Shown: positions 8,111 through 16,430 of the stretch, piece by piece
Numbering within the stretch: the first letter of the stretch is position 1
Layout: every line of letters begins with the position of its first letter
From: NZ13-RE01 sp964612975
GTDB taxonomy: Bacteria > Dictyoglomota > Dictyoglomia > Dictyoglomales > Dictyoglomaceae
Direction of reading: 5' to 3'
Assembly (NCBI GenBank): GCA_964612975.1
Contig: CAZTGC010000008.1
Coordinates: forward strand, 1 to 64,000
Length of the DNA stretch: 64,000 nucleotides
Position numbers and translations under genes: made by a program
Notes under the pieces: model-generated
Database searches by the model: none
What the model saw: only the letters and a program-made list of their open reading frames with translations
Told to the model about the DNA's origin: nothing

Positions 8111-9088
8111 ATGGCATTTAAAGATATTATAGGACAGAAACAAGCTATTGAAACATTAAGAAGAACTCTAAAGGAAGAAAAGATTTTTCATACTTATCTT
8201 TTTGTTGGTCCTGAAGGAGTAGGAAAAAAGTTAACTGCTCTTTCCTTTACTCAAGCCTTAAATTGTCCAGTACTTCCCAAGGAAGGATGTGGGGAGTGTT
8301 TAAATTGTAAAGAAATAAAAAATATGACTTTTCCTGATCTTCTTTATTATGAACCTGAAGGCATGTGGTTTAAAATTCAACAAGTTAGAGAGATAAAAAA
8401 AGAAATTTATTGGAAACCCCTTCAAAGTAAATGGAAAATAATTATCTTAGATTCAACGCATCAATTGAGAAATGAAGCTGCAAATGCTCTTTTGAAATCT
8501 TTAGAGGAACCTCCCCCTTATACTATTTTTATTTTAATTGCTTGGCGTCCAGAAATGTTGCTTCCTACAATAATATCTCGAAGTCAAGTTATAAACTTTA
8601 ACTACTTAAATGAAGAGGAATTAAAAATAATCTTTAAGGATGTACCTAACGAGAAAAAAGAAATAATAATATTCCTTTCTCAAGGGAGTCCTGGAAAGGG
8701 TTATTTTTGGTTAGAAGAGGGAAATTGGAAAAAGAGAGAAGAATTTTTGAAGGAACTATCTCTTTTAAAAAGGGAAAATATAGGGCAAATTTTTGATTTG
8801 GTTGAATTTTTAGTGGAAGATAAGAAAGTAGATTATATTTTATCATTATTAGAGATATTATTGTTTTGGTGGAGAGATCTCTTTTTCTGGAAAATATATG
8901 AAAAAGAAGAATACATAACTCAAAAGGATTTCATGAGGGAGATTATAAGGAAGTCTCAAGAATTTTCTTTGGATAAAATAATAAAGAATTTTAGAGAAAC
9001 TCAATATGCAATGAAATCTATCAGAAATAATGCAAATTTACTTTTAACTTTGGAAACTCTATTTTTTAAGGTAGGTGTATCTGTATGA
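8111..9088 (+). CDS. holB: DNA polymerase III delta' subunit
   Basis: A 325-residue clamp-loader subunit. It has a degenerate P-loop GPEGVGKKL (33-41), a zinc-binding cysteine group CPVLPKEGCGECLNC (C52, C60, C63, C66), the ANALLKSLEEPP sensor region and an SRSQ arginine-finger motif near 158. The start codon follows the darA stop with no spacer, and the 3' end overlaps ricT by 4 nt (ATGA), indicating coupled translation. It loads the sliding clamp together with DnaX and HolA, which are not in this window. Confidence 0.93.
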   Translation: MAFKDIIGQKQAIETLRRTLKEEKIFHTYLFVGPEGVGKKLTALSFTQALNCPVLPKEGCGECLNCKEIKNMTFPDLLYYEPEGMWFKIQQVREIKKEIYWKPLQSKWKIIILDSTHQLRNEAANALLKSLEEPPPYTIFILIAWRPEMLLPTIISRSQVINFNYLNEEELKIIFKDVPNEKKEIIIFLSQGSPGKGYFWLEEGNWKKREEFLKELSLLKRENIGQIFDLVEFLVEDKKVDYILSLLEILLFWWRDLFFWKIYEKEEYITQKDFMREIIRKSQEFSLDKIIKNFRETQYAMKSIRNNANLLLTLETLFFKVGVSV

Positions 9089-9963
9089 GTGAAGCATTAT
9101 ATATAGCAGGAGTAAGATTAAGAAGTTTTAAAATATACTATTTTTCTGTAGAGAAATTAAATCTAAAAAGGGGAGATTGGGTAATTGTGAAAACTGTTCA
9201 TGGAATAGAAGTGGGAATAGTGGTAATTTCTCCTTTTTTAGCTCCATCTAATTTTAAGCCAACTACCCCTTTAAAACCCATCATTAGAAAAGCAAATAAA
9301 GAGGATTTAGAAAAAATTAAAAAATATAGAGAAGAAGAAAAAGAGGCAGTTAAATTTGTTCAAGAGAAAGCTGATAAACTAAACCTTTCTATGAAAATTT
9401 TAGCCTGTGAAATTACCTTTGATTACAGTAAAATTACCTTTCATTTTGCCTCTGAAGAAAGAGTAGATTTTAGAGAATTAGTTAAAGATTTGGCAAGCCA
9501 TTATAAGACTCGTGTTGAACTTCATCAAGTTGGAGTTAGAGATGAGGTAAAATATTTAGGAGCATTAGGGATATGTGGAAGGGAGGTTTGTTGTCATATT
9601 TTTCTTCCGGAGATTTATTCGATTTCTGTAAAGATGGCAAAGGAACAATCCTTAGCTCTTAATCCTTTAAAGATTTCGGGGGTTTGTGGAAGATTAATGT
9701 GTTGTTTGGCGTATGAATATGATGTCTATCAAGAAATTAAAGCAAGTTTACCTCCAAAGGGAAGTAGAGTGGAAACTTCTCAAGGGCAAGGAATTATTGT
9801 GGACTATCATATTCCATTAAGAAAGGTTATTGTTGAATTTGAAGAGGGAAGAAGAGAATTTTTTTCTTTAGAGGAACTTAAAAAAATCCATTTTAAAGAA
9901 GAAGATAAAAAACAAGATAAAATAATGGAAAAGATTTTTAGAATCTTAGAAGAGGATGATTAA
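9085..9963 (+). CDS. ricT: PSP1-domain protein RicT (YaaT)
   Basis: A 292-residue PSP1-family protein. In Bacillus subtilis RicT, with RicA and RicF, forms an iron-sulfur complex that directs RNase Y cleavage of mRNAs. Two cysteine clusters are present: CGREVCC (C164, C169, C170) and CGRLMCC (C201, C206, C207). The core GVRDEVKYLGALG segment is intact. It is coupled to holB by an ATGA overlap. RNase Y is encoded at 16426, but RicA and RicF are not recognisable in the window. Confidence 0.9.
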   Translation: MSEALYIAGVRLRSFKIYYFSVEKLNLKRGDWVIVKTVHGIEVGIVVISPFLAPSNFKPTTPLKPIIRKANKEDLEKIKKYREEEKEAVKFVQEKADKLNLSMKILACEITFDYSKITFHFASEERVDFRELVKDLASHYKTRVELHQVGVRDEVKYLGALGICGREVCCHIFLPEIYSISVKMAKEQSLALNPLKISGVCGRLMCCLAYEYDVYQEIKASLPPKGSRVETSQGQGIIVDYHIPLRKVIVEFEEGRREFFSLEELKKIHFKEEDKKQDKIMEKIFRILEEDD

Positions 9964-9968
9964 GTTCT

Positions 9969-10805
9969 ATGAAAAGTGAGAGTAAAGAAGATTACTTTGA
10001 GGATTTTTTAGAAAAATTAGAGGAAATTCGCCTCAAAAGAACTTTAAGAATAAGGGGATATTTTATTACTGAAAGTTGTTCGTTAAATAGAGTGATATTA
10101 CCAAAGAGAAAGGACGATGAAATATATGAAAAATATTATCAACTTCTCTTTTATTATCGCTTTAGAAGGCTTCTCAGTGATTTAATTCAGGTTAAAAATT
10201 CAGGTATTATTAATTTAGAATTGTTGTTGACAAAATGGAAATGGGAAGAAATTTCCGAATACTTTGAATTTCTTATCTCTTCAGGTATTCTTGAAAAGAT
10301 AGAAGATAAATTTTATTTTACTTTTTATAATTTAGATAATTTTGGGGAAACTTTAGAATGGTTTGTTGCGCAAATTCTAAAGAAAGAATTTTCCATCCCT
10401 ACCTTATGGGGAGTGAAACTCTTAGATATATCTAGAGGAGGAGATTTTGATGTTTTGGGATTAATAGAAAGTTATCTATTGTATATTGAGTGTAAAACAA
10501 GTCCTCCTAATAATGTGAGATTAAGAGATCTTTGGGAATTCTTAAGAAGAAGAGAGGTTTTGGGTTCTCAACTTACTATATTTCTTATTGATACTACATT
10601 AAAGGTTGAAAAAAATATAATAGATAATATAAAACTACTTTTAGATAGGAGATTTTCTCCAAATAGGAAAAATGAAGTAATAAAGGAAAAGGAAGGGATA
10701 TACTTCTTTTCTCCCAATCTTTTTATACTTCAAAGTAAGGGAGATTTTATTGTTAACTTTCAATATATTTTTAGAAGATTTCTTGGAAAGGTAATAAATT
10801 ACTAA
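9969..10805 (+). CDS. Uncharacterised protein with winged-helix-like and PD-(D/E)XK nuclease-like regions
   Basis: A 278-residue protein I do not recognise as a named family. The middle (about 70-118) looks like a small winged-helix domain. The region 127-176 resembles a PD-(D/E)XK core: a GETLEW helix, GGDFDVLG with D159/D161, and YIECKTS with E174 and K176, thirteen residues further on. The spacing and hydrophobic strands fit a restriction-endonuclease fold, but activity is an inference. It lies 5 nt after ricT and overlaps rarA by one base (TAATG), so it is co-translated with a replication-repair gene and may act on DNA. Confidence 0.65.
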   Translation: MKSESKEDYFEDFLEKLEEIRLKRTLRIRGYFITESCSLNRVILPKRKDDEIYEKYYQLLFYYRFRRLLSDLIQVKNSGIINLELLLTKWKWEEISEYFEFLISSGILEKIEDKFYFTFYNLDNFGETLEWFVAQILKKEFSIPTLWGVKLLDISRGGDFDVLGLIESYLLYIECKTSPPNNVRLRDLWEFLRRREVLGSQLTIFLIDTTLKVEKNIIDNIKLLLDRRFSPNRKNEVIKEKEGIYFFSPNLFILQSKGDFIVNFQYIFRRFLGKVINY

Positions 10806-12127
10806 TGGATCAAGAAAAAATTTTTAAAGAGGATAAAAAATATCAACCTCTTGCTTATAGAATGAGGCCTCAAAGTTTTGAAGAGATGGTGGGGCTTTCA
10901 GAAATAATTGGTGAAAATTCCTTTTTAAGAAAGGCTATAAAAAAAGGATATCTTCCCTCTCTCATAATATATGGTCCCCCGGGTTCTGGAAAAACTACCC
11001 TTTCCATTCTTTTAGCCCAAGCTATAAATGGTGATTTTATAGAATTAAATGCAGCATTAATAGGTGTATCTGAGATAAAAGAAGCACTACAAAGAGCAAA
11101 AAGAAATATGGAAATGTTTAGAAAAAATACAGTCATTTTTTTAGACGAAATTCACCATTTTAATAAACTTCAACAGGATGTGCTTTTACCTTGGATTGAG
11201 AAGGGTTTAATTATTCTTATTGGAGCAACCACAGAAAATCCATTTTTTACTTTAAATAACACTTTATTATCTCGATGCAGATTAATAGAATTAAAACCTC
11301 TCTCAAATGAAGATATAAGAACAATTATAAAGAGAGCTATTCAAGATAAAGAAAGAGGATTAGGTTGCCAAAATATTGTTTTAGAGGATTTAGCAGAAGA
11401 AGAAATAATAAGATTTGCCAGTGGAGATGCAAGAGTGGCCCTAAATACTTTAGAACTTGCCTCTTTTCTTGCCATACCAGATTTGGAAGGAAAGAATATA
11501 ATTAATCTTTCGGTGATAGATGAAGTAATTCAAAAGAGAATTTTTAGATATGATCAAAGAGGAGATGAACACTATCATGTGATCTCTGCTTTTATTAAAA
11601 GTATAAGAGGTTCTGATCCTGATGCAGCAGTGTATTGGCTCTCGAGAATGCTTCTTTCAGGTGAAGATCCAAGATTTATAGCAAGACGTCTCATTATTCA
11701 TGCTGCTGAGGATATTGGAATGGCTGATCCTTTTGCTTTATTAATAGCTCAAGCAGCAGCCTTTGCAGTGGAATTTGTAGGAATGCCTGAGACACAAATT
11801 CCTTTAACTACTGCTACAATATATTTAGCATGTGCTCCAAAAAGTAATAGTTCTGTGGTTTCAATTAATAAGGCGAATGAATATCTTAGAAAATATGGTC
11901 CTTCTTTGGTCCCTTTACATTTAAGAAATCCATCTTTTAGAGGAGCAGAGAAATTGGGATATGGTAAAGAATATAAATATCCTCATGATTATCCAGAGCA
12001 TTTTATAGAACAGGATTATCTTCCTGAGGATGTAAAAGAAAGATTTTATTACCCTTCAGATGAAGGAAAAGAAAAGATAATTAAGGAAAAATTGAAAAGG
12101 TTATGGAGAAAAAGATACGAAAAATAA
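10805..12127 (+). CDS. rarA: Replication-associated recombination protein A (MgsA/RarA)
   Basis: A 440-residue AAA+ ATPase of the RarA/MgsA/WRNIP1 family, which acts at stalled replication forks. Walker A is GPPGSGKTT (57-65), Walker B FLDEIHHF (112-119), sensor 1 GATTENP near 140 and a sensor-2/arginine region follow. The C-terminal tetramerisation domain contains ARRLIIHAAEDIGMADP and AAEKLGYGKEYKYPHDYP-like signatures. It starts on a TAATG junction with the nuclease-like gene and overlaps the next gene by 25 bp. Length is normal. Confidence 0.96.
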   Translation: MDQEKIFKEDKKYQPLAYRMRPQSFEEMVGLSEIIGENSFLRKAIKKGYLPSLIIYGPPGSGKTTLSILLAQAINGDFIELNAALIGVSEIKEALQRAKRNMEMFRKNTVIFLDEIHHFNKLQQDVLLPWIEKGLIILIGATTENPFFTLNNTLLSRCRLIELKPLSNEDIRTIIKRAIQDKERGLGCQNIVLEDLAEEEIIRFASGDARVALNTLELASFLAIPDLEGKNIINLSVIDEVIQKRIFRYDQRGDEHYHVISAFIKSIRGSDPDAAVYWLSRMLLSGEDPRFIARRLIIHAAEDIGMADPFALLIAQAAAFAVEFVGMPETQIPLTTATIYLACAPKSNSSVVSINKANEYLRKYGPSLVPLHLRNPSFRGAEKLGYGKEYKYPHDYPEHFIEQDYLPEDVKERFYYPSDEGKEKIIKEKLKRLWRKRYEK

Positions 12128-13275
12128 TATTGATTTTCATGATTTTAACTTGTTTTCTTGAAGGATGTAAGAAGAGGGAGACTCCCAAAAAAATTCTTGA
12201 ACCTGTAATAGAAAAAAAGGAGAATGATATCTATTCAAATCTTTATATAAATCTTTCCTACGAAATATTTAATGAGATTTATAAATCATATGCTCAAGAT
12301 ATTAAAATGTTAAATGTAAAATGGAAAGAAGGAAAGTTTTTGAATTATAACTTATCTTGGAATCAATATGAAATATACTGGTATGAATCCTGGGAAGAGA
12401 TTAAAGATAATCTTAAATATGAACTACTAAAAAGAAATTTAAATTACCGTGTGAAAACATTAAGAAACTTTGAAAAAGTTACAGTATCCTATTCCTACCT
12501 TTTACCTAAGGAGGAGAAAATTGAGTTAGAATTTTTTAATTTTTATTTCCCTATAAAGATAAAAGAGAAACCCCAAAAGCCCCTTCTTGCTATTGTAGTA
12601 GATGACCTTACTGAAAAAAACTATTGGAGTGATAGGCTTTTTTCTTTATCCTATACATTAAATTTAGCAATTATACCGACATCAAAAACTAAAGAATTAT
12701 TAGAAGAAGTTAAGAAAAAAGATTGGTATGCAATTATGCATATACCTATGGAATCTATAAACTATCCCAAGGATGCTAAATATCTTATATCTTATCCCAT
12801 ATTGACGGGAATGAGTAAAGATGAAATAGAAAAGGTAATTGATAGAAGTCTAAAATATTTCGAAAATTACCCCATTGAGGGGATAAATAATCATATGGGA
12901 TCTAAAGTTACATCGGATTCCAAAATTATGCGTAATTTGTATGAGGTATTAAAGAAAAAGAATCTTTTCTTCTTGGATAGTAAAACTTCATATATGAGCA
13001 TCGCAAAAAAAATAGCAAAGGAATTTGATATTATTTTTTTAGAAAATGACTTGTTTTTAGATCATGAGAATAATAAAGAAATGATTAGAAAGAGATTTGA
13101 GCAGAGTCTTGATATTGCAAAAAAAAGAGGAAAAGCTATAGTTATTTGTCATATAAGGCCAAAGACTATTGAGGTTATGGAAGAACTAGAAAAAGAAAAT
13201 TTTTTTAAAGATGTCGATTTAGTAAAGCTTAAAGATTTAATACTTGAAAAATCCCACAATATTAGAGAAAAGTAA
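12103..13275 (+). CDS. Lipoprotein with divergent polysaccharide deacetylase domain (YibQ-like)
   Basis: A 390-residue exported protein. The N-terminus is a lipoprotein signal: basic residues, a hydrophobic run and a lipobox ending LEGC with C22 as the lipid-modified cysteine. The region from about 160 to the end matches divergent polysaccharide deacetylases (DUF610/YibQ): LAIVVDDLTE, MHIPMESINYPKD, INNHMGSKVTSD and the later FLDSKTS and HIRP motifs. Such proteins probably act on cell-wall or envelope glycans, but no substrate is established. It begins 25 bp inside rarA, a long overlap but with a convincing signal peptide. A GGGAGG ribosome-binding site for the next gene follows. Confidence 0.82.
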   Translation: MEKKIRKIILIFMILTCFLEGCKKRETPKKILEPVIEKKENDIYSNLYINLSYEIFNEIYKSYAQDIKMLNVKWKEGKFLNYNLSWNQYEIYWYESWEEIKDNLKYELLKRNLNYRVKTLRNFEKVTVSYSYLLPKEEKIELEFFNFYFPIKIKEKPQKPLLAIVVDDLTEKNYWSDRLFSLSYTLNLAIIPTSKTKELLEEVKKKDWYAIMHIPMESINYPKDAKYLISYPILTGMSKDEIEKVIDRSLKYFENYPIEGINNHMGSKVTSDSKIMRNLYEVLKKKNLFFLDSKTSYMSIAKKIAKEFDIIFLENDLFLDHENNKEMIRKRFEQSLDIAKKRGKAIVICHIRPKTIEVMEELEKENFFKDVDLVKLKDLILEKSHNIREK

Positions 13276-13295
13276 AAAACAGGGAGGATATAGTC

Positions 13296-14222
13296 ATGAT
13301 CTTAGTCTGTGGGGAAGCTTTAATTGATTTTACTCCGACAAAAGTAGGAGAAAAAAATGCTTTTATTCTCTCTCCTGGCGGTTCCCCTTATAATGTTGCA
13401 ATTACCCTTGGAAGATTAAAGGCAGATGTTGCTTTCTTAGGAAAAATCTCTAAAGATATTTTTGGAGAAATCTTAGTTAATTTTTTAAAAGAAAATAATG
13501 TTAAATTAAATTATCTATTGAGAGGAAAAGAACCTACAACACTTGCCTTTGTTGTTATTGGTCCTAATAATGAGCCAAATTTTGTTTTTTATGGAGATAA
13601 TACAGCAGATATCTCCTTGAAATTAGAAGATTTATCCCATTTTATCTTTTCAGATATAGATTTAATTCACTTTGGTTCTATTTCTTTAATAAGGGGGTCT
13701 ACTGCTTTAACCTTGGAGAAATTAATGGAGCAGCAAAAGGGAAAAATCTTGATTTCTTTAGATCCTAATGTTCGTCCTATACTTATTAATGATAAAAAGG
13801 CATATATTGAAAAACTTGAAAAATGGATAACTTATTCTAATTTAGTCAAGGTAAGTAAAGGTGATTTAAATTGGTTATATCCTGATAATTCATTAGAAGA
13901 GATTGCAAAAAATTGGCTTAAGTTCGGACCAGATCTTGTTATAATTACAAAGGGGGGTGAAGGAGCTATTGCCTTTAATAAAAAAGGATCTTTAGAAGTT
14001 TCTGCCATGAAAGTTGATGTTGTAGATACTGTTGGAGCTGGAGACTCTTTTATGGGAGGAATTCTATATTGGTTATTAAGAGAAAATAAACTTAATATAG
14101 AAAGTTTTAAAAAGCTTTCCTTAGAGGAAATAAAAGAAGCCTTAAAATTTGCCTCTAAAATTGCCGGAATTACATGTAATCGAGTAGGTGCAAATCCTCC
14201 CTTTTTAGAGGAGTTAGATTGA
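13296..14222 (+). CDS. PfkB-family carbohydrate kinase, fructokinase-like
   Basis: A 308-residue ribokinase-fold sugar kinase. It has the N-terminal GEALIDF motif, GGSPYNVAITLGRL (the PfkB first signature, about 28-41) and the C-terminal DTVGAGDSFMGG (second signature) with the catalytic Asp near 252. The pattern is closest to fructokinases, but the sugar cannot be settled from sequence alone. It has its own GGGAGG ribosome-binding site and is followed by a 103-bp gap, so it probably ends a transcription unit. Confidence 0.9.
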   Translation: MILVCGEALIDFTPTKVGEKNAFILSPGGSPYNVAITLGRLKADVAFLGKISKDIFGEILVNFLKENNVKLNYLLRGKEPTTLAFVVIGPNNEPNFVFYGDNTADISLKLEDLSHFIFSDIDLIHFGSISLIRGSTALTLEKLMEQQKGKILISLDPNVRPILINDKKAYIEKLEKWITYSNLVKVSKGDLNWLYPDNSLEEIAKNWLKFGPDLVIITKGGEGAIAFNKKGSLEVSAMKVDVVDTVGAGDSFMGGILYWLLRENKLNIESFKKLSLEEIKEALKFASKIAGITCNRVGANPPFLEELD

Positions 14223-14229
14223 AAAAAAG

Positions 14230-14257
14230 TTGAATATTGGGTAAACTTATTTATGTT
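14230..14257 (+). promoter_or_regulatory. Possible promoter for rseP operon
   Basis: In the 103-bp gap before rseP, TTGAAT (14230-14235) and TATGTT (14252-14257) are 16 bp apart. The match is modest; the gap and the strong AAAGGAGG ribosome-binding site near 14309 make a new transcription start here plausible. Confidence 0.35.
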
Positions 14258-14325
14258 GATTTTAGTCGTAGAAGTTATGTAAAAGATTTTTAATTCGTAG
14301 TAGGGAAAAAGGAGGTAATTAGAAA

Positions 14326-15366
14326 ATGACCCCTATATGGGTTTTGTTAGTTTTTGCTCTTCTTATAATTCCTCACGAGTTTGGACATTTTATTATGTCG
14401 AGAATTTTTGGAATTAGAGTTTATGAGTTTTCTGTAGGTTTCGGTCCAAAAATCTTTGAGGTTAAGGGAAAAAAAACGAAATATGTGATTAGGATGATTC
14501 CTTTAGGTGGATTTGTTAGAATGGCTGGAATAGATGATTTAAATGAGGAATTAACTGTCTCAGAAGAGGAAAAATTTGGTAGTAAAGCTCCTTGGAAGAG
14601 ATTTTTAGTTCTTCTTTCTGGTTCTTTAATGAATTTTATATTAGCAATTTTCCTTTTTTCTTTTGTATTTTTATTAGGAGTTTCATCCCCTATCCCCAAA
14701 GTTAAAGAAGTTATTCCTGGGAAACCAGCAAGTATGGTAGGTTTTCAACCTATGGATAAAATTATATCAATAAATGGGATTAAAATTAAAAATGTTGAAG
14801 ATGCTATAAAGCTTATAAGGGAAGCTGTTCCAAATCCTCAGATTAGAAATTCTGTAAAAATTGAGATTGAGAGAAATGGAAAGATTATGATTTTAGAGGT
14901 TTTTCCTGAATGGGAAGAAGAAAGAAAAGGTGGTTTTATTGGAGTAGCTTTTGACTATGAAATTAAAAAATATCCCCTTCCTTTAGCAATTAAAGAAAGT
15001 TTTTCTTTATTTTTGACAGTAATAGCTTTAACCTTTTCTATTATAGTTATGTTATTCAAGGGGAGTCAGGGAATTACCTTTACTGGACCTATTGGAATAG
15101 CTAAGATAACAGGAGAAGCTGTCTCTGCAGGGTATCAATATCTTTTAAATTTTATAGGTTTTTTTAGTATTCAATTGGGAATATTTAACCTTATTCCATT
15201 TCCTGCCTTAGATGGGGGAAGAATACTTTTTATATTAATTGAAAAACTAAGAGGGAAACCCTTAGAAACAAGAAAAGAAGAAATAGTTCATTGGATTGGT
15301 CTTTTGATTTTATTCTTTTTAATGCTTCTGGTTACATTTTCTGATATTCGAAGATTAACTAAATAA
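14326..15366 (+). CDS. rseP: Site-2 protease RseP, membrane zinc metalloprotease
   Basis: A 346-residue intramembrane metalloprotease that cleaves anti-sigma factors or remnant signal peptides within the membrane. The zinc motif HEFGH is at 17-21 in the first membrane helix, the third zinc ligand is in NLIPFPALDGGR near 290, and a PDZ domain (about 115-200, with GKPASMVGFQPMDKI) lies between. Length is at the short end for single-PDZ homologs. It abuts ispG with a TAATG junction, a pairing seen in many bacteria near dxr and cdsA. Confidence 0.94.
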   Translation: MTPIWVLLVFALLIIPHEFGHFIMSRIFGIRVYEFSVGFGPKIFEVKGKKTKYVIRMIPLGGFVRMAGIDDLNEELTVSEEEKFGSKAPWKRFLVLLSGSLMNFILAIFLFSFVFLLGVSSPIPKVKEVIPGKPASMVGFQPMDKIISINGIKIKNVEDAIKLIREAVPNPQIRNSVKIEIERNGKIMILEVFPEWEEERKGGFIGVAFDYEIKKYPLPLAIKESFSLFLTVIALTFSIIVMLFKGSQGITFTGPIGIAKITGEAVSAGYQYLLNFIGFFSIQLGIFNLIPFPALDGGRILFILIEKLRGKPLETRKEEIVHWIGLLILFFLMLLVTFSDIRRLTK

Positions 15367-16430
15367 TGAGAAAAACAAAAGTAGTAAAAGTTGGAAATAT
15401 TTTTATTGGTGGAGATAATCCCATAAGGGTACAATCTATGACCAAAACTCCTACAATTGATGTAAAAAAAACTCTGAGTCAAATTCATAGGTTGTATAAT
15501 AGGGGATGTGAATTGGTAAGAATAGGAGTACCAGATAAAGAGTCTGCATTGGTTTTAGGAAAAATTAAAAAGAAAAGTCCTATTCCTATAATTGCAGATA
15601 TACATTTTGACTATAAGTTAGCTCTGATTGCTTTGGAACAAGGAGTAGATAAGTTAAGATTAAATCCTGGAAATATTAAAAATCCTAAATATATTTCGTT
15701 AATAGCAAAAGAGGCGAAGGCAAGGGGAGTACCTATAAGAGTAGGAGGTAATGCGGGTTCTATAAGTCAAGAAATTCTAAAAAGATATGGAGGGATAACT
15801 CCATTAGCCTTAGTAGAAAGTGTATTGTCAGAGATTAGAATTTTAGAAGAGGAAGATTTTTATGATATAATTGTTTCTGTAAAATCTTCCTCTATTCCTT
15901 TAACGGTTTCTGCCTATAGAATTTTAAGCGAAAAGGTAAATTATCCATTACATGTTGGTATTACCGAGGCAGGAACCTTACTTCCAGGAAGCATAAGATC
16001 AAGTATTGGCATAGGAATTTTATTATCAGAAGGAATTGGAGATACTATAAGGGTTTCTCTCTCTACAAATCCAGAAAAAGAGATAGATGTTGCTTATGAG
16101 ATATTAAGTGCTCTTGGATTAAGGAATAAAGGTATAAAAGTAATCTCTTGTCCCATGTGTGCTCGTACCCATTTTCCAGTGGATAAAGTAGCAAAATTTA
16201 TTGAAAAAGAATTTAAAAATTATCCTACAAATGTAACTATTGCAGTAATGGGATGCGAAGTAAATGGACCAGGTGAAGCAAAAGAAGCAGATTTAGGAAT
16301 AACTGGTTCTCCTCATAAGGTTTTTCTTTTTAAATATGGTAAGATAATAAAGGATGGTTCTTGGGACGATATAATGGAAGAATTAAGATTAGAGTTAGAG
16401 AAAATAAAAAAGGAGGTGAAAAACAATTAA
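15366..16430 (+). CDS. ispG: 4-hydroxy-3-methylbut-2-enyl diphosphate synthase IspG (GcpE)
   Basis: A 354-residue iron-sulfur enzyme of the MEP isoprenoid pathway, making HMBPP from MEcPP. The [4Fe-4S] ligands C262, C265 (SCPMCAR) and C297 (MGCEVNGPGEA, with E304) are all present, as are the N-terminal TIM-barrel motifs PIRVQSMTKT and LRLNPGNI. It begins on the stop codon of rseP. Its 3' end holds the AGGAGG sequence that appears to serve rny, and its TAA overlaps the proposed ATT start of rny. Confidence 0.96.
   Translation: MRKTKVVKVGNIFIGGDNPIRVQSMTKTPTIDVKKTLSQIHRLYNRGCELVRIGVPDKESALVLGKIKKKSPIPIIADIHFDYKLALIALEQGVDKLRLNPGNIKNPKYISLIAKEAKARGVPIRVGGNAGSISQEILKRYGGITPLALVESVLSEIRILEEEDFYDIIVSVKSSSIPLTVSAYRILSEKVNYPLHVGITEAGTLLPGSIRSSIGIGILLSEGIGDTIRVSLSTNPEKEIDVAYEILSALGLRNKGIKVISCPMCARTHFPVDKVAKFIEKEFKNYPTNVTIAVMGCEVNGPGEAKEADLGITGSPHKVFLFKYGKIIKDGSWDDIMEELRLELEKIKKEVKNN
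16411..16428 (+). promoter_or_regulatory. Strong ribosome-binding site and ATT start of rny
   Basis: AGGAGG at 16411-16416 is followed by nine bases and then ATT at 16426-16428, in frame with rny. No ATG, GTG or TTG lies between the in-frame stop at 16417-16419 and GTG 16483, and that GTG would cut the membrane helix. The Shine-Dalgarno spacing therefore points to ATT. Confidence 0.7.
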
